Assembly (NCBI GenBank): GCA_902517315.1
Contig: CABYBP010000010.1
Span: 1 to 34,940, forward strand
Length of the DNA stretch: 34,940 nucleotides
DNA from: an uncultured Alphaproteobacteria bacterium
Lineage (GTDB): Bacteria > Pseudomonadota > Alphaproteobacteria > HIMB59 > GCA-002718135
Reading direction: 5' to 3'
The position numbers and the translations under genes are program-made. Position 1 is the first letter of the stretch; each line of letters begins with the position of its first letter. The notes beneath the pieces are model-generated. The model saw only the letters and a list, made by a program, of their open reading frames with translations, did no database searches and was not told the DNA's origin. Positions 31,656 to 34,940 of the stretch are shown piece by piece.

Positions 31656-34301
31656 ATGATTAATTTTAGGACACTTAAAGTCAAAGGCTTTAAGTCTTTT
31701 GTTGAACCCACAGAAATTTTGATTGAAAATGGTTTAACAGGTATTGTTGGTCCAAACGGATGTGGTAAATCCAACCTTGTAGAAGCTTTTAGATTTGTTA
31801 TGGGTGAACTTTCTCCAAAACAAATGAGAGGAAGCGAATTAGATGATGTTATCTTTAATGGAACCGATGATAGACCAGCTTGGGATATAGCTGAAGTTAC
31901 TATAGATTTAGATAATAAAGCAAGAAAAGCACCAAGTATTTTCAATGAAAATGATACTATTGAAGTAACTAGAAGAATTTGGCGTGGTGAAGGATCGGAA
32001 TATAGAGTGAATGGCAAAGAAGTGCGATTGAAGGATGTACAATTGCTATTTGCTGATGCAGCAACAGGTGCTCGTTCAACATCAATGGTTAGTCAAGGTA
32101 GAGTTGGTGCTATAATCGCAGCTAAGCCTGAGCAAAGAAGAACGTTGCTTGAAGAAGCCGCAGGAATTACAGGTCTGCATTCAAGACGACACGAAGCTGA
32201 ATTACGATTAAATGCTACTGAAAATAACTTAGAGCGTGTAAAGGATGTATTAAAAGCACAAGACGAACAACTTACAATATTAAAGAAACAATCTAAACAA
32301 GCTGAAAGATATAAGTACATTCAAAAAGATATTACAAAAGCAAGAGCAAGATTATTTTATAAAAAATGGATTGATGAAAAAGATAAATTAAAACATACTA
32401 GTGAAAAAATTAAATCTGAAACAAATTTTGTAAATGATCAAACACAAGTAGTTGCACAAATAAATATAGAGTTTGAAAAGGTACAAGAAAGCCTTCCAGA
32501 CCTTAGACTTCAAGAAAGTAAGGTTGCAGCTGAACTTCAGAAATATTCTATTAGTTTAGAAAATCAAGAAAAAGAAATTGAAAGAGCTAATATTGCAGTA
32601 GACGAAACAAAAGTCCGTATAGAGCAAATCAAAAATGACATTGATAGAGAGAAGTTTTTATTTGAAGATGCAAAGCAAAATCTTGAAAGAGTACAAGAAG
32701 AAAAATCAATTCTGTTAAAACAACAAGGTGATCTTTTCATTCAAACAGATGATGATATAAATAATGAAAATGGTTCTAATAAAAAAAATAATAATCCAAT
32801 AATTGACTATCTAGACTTTGAAGATGGGCTTGAAAAAGCAATTGCTGCAGTTTTTTCAGATGAGTTAATTGCATCTATTGATGAAGAACAAAGTATTTTT
32901 TGGAGAAAATTAGATCTAGAAGATTCTTCCTTTAATTCAGAAATTACAAAATTCTCATCTCTGATTAAAGCTCCAGATAATTTAAAAAAGAAATTAGAAT
33001 TTATTGGTTTAGTAGAAAATAAAGAAAATATTTTAGAAATTCAAAAAAGCTTAAAACCAGGTCAAATATTAGTAAGCAGATTAGGAGAAATTTGGAGATG
33101 GGATGGATATGTTTCTAAAGGTAAACAAAATAATTCTACTAAAGCAATATTAGACCAGCTAAAAAATAGAAGAATTAAACAATTAAGTGCTGAGGAAAAA
33201 CAATGGAATGATATTTCTGTAAAAGCAAATCAAAGAATAGAAGAGTTAAATTCAAGAGAAAATTCTTTAATTAGTGATTTATCAAATCTTCAATCTGTTC
33301 CTGAAGATGTATCAAGTGAAAAATTAAAAATACAAAAATTAATTGATGAAAACAAGAATTCTTATGAGCAAATAGCTGAGCAACTTCGTCAAACTGAACA
33401 AAATTCTAATGAGGTTAATAAAAAATTAAAGCTAGAAGAAATTAGATTAAATGAACTAAGAGAAGAAAGAATTAGGACTGAAGGTCAAATTAATACAATT
33501 AATGAAGCAATTAAATTACTGTCTACCCAAGTAAGAGAAAGATTAAGTGTAGAGTTAGATGAACTTTATAATATTGGAGAAATTGATCCTAACAAAATAT
33601 TAGGTGATTCTGAAGATTTAGAAAAAAAATTAGAAAGACTTATTGCAGAACAAGAACGTTTAGGAGGTGTAAATCTGCTAGCTGAAAAAGAAGCAAGAGA
33701 TTTAGAAGAAAAAGTAAATACAATTAAAAATGATCAAAGTGACTTGTTGAGTGCGATTGCAAAACTAAGAGAAGCTATTGACTCATTAAATACCGAAGGT
33801 AGACAAAGATTGCTAGCAGCTTATGGAATAGTAAATGAAAATTTTCAAAAATTATTTATAAGATTATTTGGAGGTGGAAAAGCTTACCTAAAATTTACTG
33901 ATGAATCAGATCCTCTTCAAGCAGGTTTGGAAATATTTGCGAGCCCTCCAGGTAAAAAATTACAAAATCTGACGCTTCTGTCAGGAGGTGAACAAGCACT
34001 TACAGCTTTATCTTTATTATTTGCTGTATTTTTATCAAACCCTGCTCCAATTTGTGTTCTTGATGAGGTTGATGCACCTTTAGATGATACCAATGTTGAT
34101 AGATTTTGTTCATTAGTTGAGGAAATAGCAAAAACATCCTCTACAAAATTCTTGGTAATAACTCACCATAGAATGACAATGGCTAGAGTAAATAGATTAT
34201 TTGGAGTTACTATGCCTGAGAAAGGTGTATCACAATTAGTTTCCGTCGATCTTGAAAAAGCAATTGAGATAAAAGAGCGAGATATTACAAATGAATTATA
34301 A
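31656..34301 (+). CDS. smc: Chromosome partition ATPase SMC, shortened form
   Basis: 881 aa from the ATG at 31656 (an in-frame TTG at 31653 is also possible). The head has FKSFVEPTEI, Walker A GPNGCGKSN, and the SMC-specific QGRVGAIIAAKPEQRR and LEEAAGITGLHSRR. Coiled coil runs from about 170 to 375. A reduced hinge (about 380-490; IIDYLDFEDGLEKAIAAVF to WRWDGYVSKG) comes next, then a second coil to about 740. The C-terminal head has LLSGGEQALTALS (from about 774) and Walker B VLDEVDAPLDD. Typical SMC is 1150-1190 aa; both coils are about a third shorter here with no frameshift. It overlaps atpI by 11 nt. Confidence 0.94.
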   Translation: MINFRTLKVKGFKSFVEPTEILIENGLTGIVGPNGCGKSNLVEAFRFVMGELSPKQMRGSELDDVIFNGTDDRPAWDIAEVTIDLDNKARKAPSIFNENDTIEVTRRIWRGEGSEYRVNGKEVRLKDVQLLFADAATGARSTSMVSQGRVGAIIAAKPEQRRTLLEEAAGITGLHSRRHEAELRLNATENNLERVKDVLKAQDEQLTILKKQSKQAERYKYIQKDITKARARLFYKKWIDEKDKLKHTSEKIKSETNFVNDQTQVVAQINIEFEKVQESLPDLRLQESKVAAELQKYSISLENQEKEIERANIAVDETKVRIEQIKNDIDREKFLFEDAKQNLERVQEEKSILLKQQGDLFIQTDDDINNENGSNKKNNNPIIDYLDFEDGLEKAIAAVFSDELIASIDEEQSIFWRKLDLEDSSFNSEITKFSSLIKAPDNLKKKLEFIGLVENKENILEIQKSLKPGQILVSRLGEIWRWDGYVSKGKQNNSTKAILDQLKNRRIKQLSAEEKQWNDISVKANQRIEELNSRENSLISDLSNLQSVPEDVSSEKLKIQKLIDENKNSYEQIAEQLRQTEQNSNEVNKKLKLEEIRLNELREERIRTEGQINTINEAIKLLSTQVRERLSVELDELYNIGEIDPNKILGDSEDLEKKLERLIAEQERLGGVNLLAEKEARDLEEKVNTIKNDQSDLLSAIAKLREAIDSLNTEGRQRLLAAYGIVNENFQKLFIRLFGGGKAYLKFTDESDPLQAGLEIFASPPGKKLQNLTLLSGGEQALTALSLLFAVFLSNPAPICVLDEVDAPLDDTNVDRFCSLVEEIAKTSSTKFLVITHHRMTMARVNRLFGVTMPEKGVSQLVSVDLEKAIEIKERDITNEL

Positions 34302-34578
34302 AAATAAAAATTTAGAAGAATTAGCTAAAAAAATTGATAATTTAGATAACCAAAATAAAGAACCTAATATTAAAAAAAAAGAAAGTGGTGCTGGATTTGG
34401 ATTTAAAATTAGTACCGAAATAATCGCTGCACTTGTTGTTGGAGTTGGAATTGGGCTTATTGTGGATAATTACTTTAATACTAAACCAATAGGGTTAATT
34501 ATTTTCTTCATATTTGGCGCATTGGCTGGATTTTTGAATGTTTATCGTGTAATGCGTCGCATTGAAAAGCAAAGGTAA
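34291..34578 (+). CDS. atpI: AtpI-like F0F1 ATP synthase assembly protein
   Basis: 95 aa inner-membrane protein. The N-terminal 35 residues are charged, then GAGFGFKISTEIIAALVVG starts the first membrane segment, with a second at about 66-83 (PIGLIIFFIFGALAGFLNV). The pattern GVGIGLIVDNYF-x-TKPIGLI is that of the AtpI/AtpZ family, which helps c-ring assembly or Mg2+ supply. It starts inside the end of smc and is followed after 21 nt by atpB, the normal alphaproteobacterial F0 operon order. Confidence 0.88.
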   Translation: MNYKNKNLEELAKKIDNLDNQNKEPNIKKKESGAGFGFKISTEIIAALVVGVGIGLIVDNYFNTKPIGLIIFFIFGALAGFLNVYRVMRRIEKQR

Positions 34579-34599
34579 TTTTAATATTCAGTAAATATT

Positions 34600-34940
34600 A
34601 TGGCTGCAAAAGATAGTCCTCTTAAACAATTCGAAATAGATCCAATATCTAACATTGAACTTGCTGGTTATAATATTTCTTTCACAAATTCATCTCTTTC
34701 AATGCTTATTACTGTTCTAGCAATTACCCTATTTTTAACTTTAACAGTTAATACAAGATCAATTATTCCTTCAAGAATGCAGCTTGTCTCAGAGTTAATG
34801 TATAATTTTATTGCTCAATTACTTTCAGATACAGTAGGAGATAATGGAAAGAGATATTTTCCATTTGTCTTCTCTATTTTCATGTTTGTTTTAATTGGAA
34901 ATATGGTTGGCATGATACCATACCAATTTACTTTCACGAG
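34600..34940 (+). CDS. atpB: F0 ATP synthase subunit a (5' part; window ends)
   Basis: The first 113 codons are present from the ATG at 34600. The translation has the alphaproteobacterial AtpB start DSPLKQFEIDPI, SNIELAGYNISFTNSSLSML leading into the first membrane helix, RSIIPSRMQLVSELMYNFIA, and GKRYFPFVFSIFMFVLIGNM followed by GMIPYQFTFT. Subunit a forms the proton half-channels next to the c-ring; the essential Arg lies beyond the window. The rest of the F0 genes should follow. Confidence 0.95.
   Translation, partial: MAAKDSPLKQFEIDPISNIELAGYNISFTNSSLSMLITVLAITLFLTLTVNTRSIIPSRMQLVSELMYNFIAQLLSDTVGDNGKRYFPFVFSIFMFVLIGNMVGMIPYQFTFT

Noticed and set aside
31508..32017. 169-aa open frame on the minus strand
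   Set aside because: Antisense to the end of the dsbA-like gene and the SMC ATPase head, both clearly coding on the plus strand.
1..34940. CRISPR array, tRNA/rRNA genes, insertion sequences, prophage or restriction system
   Set aside because: No regularly spaced repeats, cloverleaf-like sequences, transposase or phage motifs were seen; the only DNA methyltransferase is the orphan CcrM type with no nuclease partner.

Overview
The window looks like part of an AT-rich, tightly packed alphaproteobacterial chromosome, probably from a streamlined marine lineage of the SAR11 / AEGEAN-169 (HIMB59) kind. Three things support this: a CcrM-type GANTC methyltransferase with its C-terminal recognition domain, the gene order mutY - DUF721 - dsbA-like - smc - atpI - atpB that is usual in alphaproteobacteria, and very low GC with almost no intergenic space. 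The exact lineage is inference. No tRNA, rRNA, CRISPR array, insertion sequence or phage gene was seen.

Region 1 (1-8615) is an accessory, apparently catabolic cluster. A NagA-like deacetylase (minus strand, cut by the window start) diverges from an SDR + RidA pair. Facing that pair is a six-gene minus-strand operon, transcribed from 7865 down to 2196: Gfo/Idh oxidoreductase, SDR, second Gfo/Idh, second SDR, HpcH/HpaI aldolase, and a D-serine-dehydratase / D-threonine-aldolase-like PLP enzyme. An RraA-like aldolase/decarboxylase diverges from the top of this operon. The enzyme classes fit oxidation of a sugar, sugar acid or amino-sugar-like compound followed by retro-aldol cleavage. The substrate cannot be read from the sequence, and no transporter or regulator lies inside the window.

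Region 2 (8617-17623) is mostly housekeeping: ispE and a secreted TPR protein; a uracil-DNA glycosylase with no cysteines, a soluble lytic transglycosylase, moaB and rnhB; then a 251-nt gap. That gap holds the only clear intrinsic terminator in the window, a hairpin displaying an anti-Shine-Dalgarno CCTCCC loop (candidate sRNA), and three GANTC sites just upstream of ccrM. A MATE transporter and an orphan GNAT-like protein follow.

Region 3 (17696-29435) is a purine biosynthesis supercluster. guaB-purE-purK (+), purM-purN-purF-purD-purC (-) and purL-purQ (+) together encode every step from PRPP to SAICAR, plus IMP dehydrogenase. Several members are unusual: IMP dehydrogenase lacks CBS domains, PurC resembles the animal PAICS type, and PurL carries a fused PurS-like N-terminus while its glutaminase PurQ is separate.

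Region 4 (29437-34940) is the conserved alphaproteobacterial block mutY, DUF721/DciA-like, dsbA-like, smc (only 881 aa), atpI and the start of atpB, with several overlapping reading frames.
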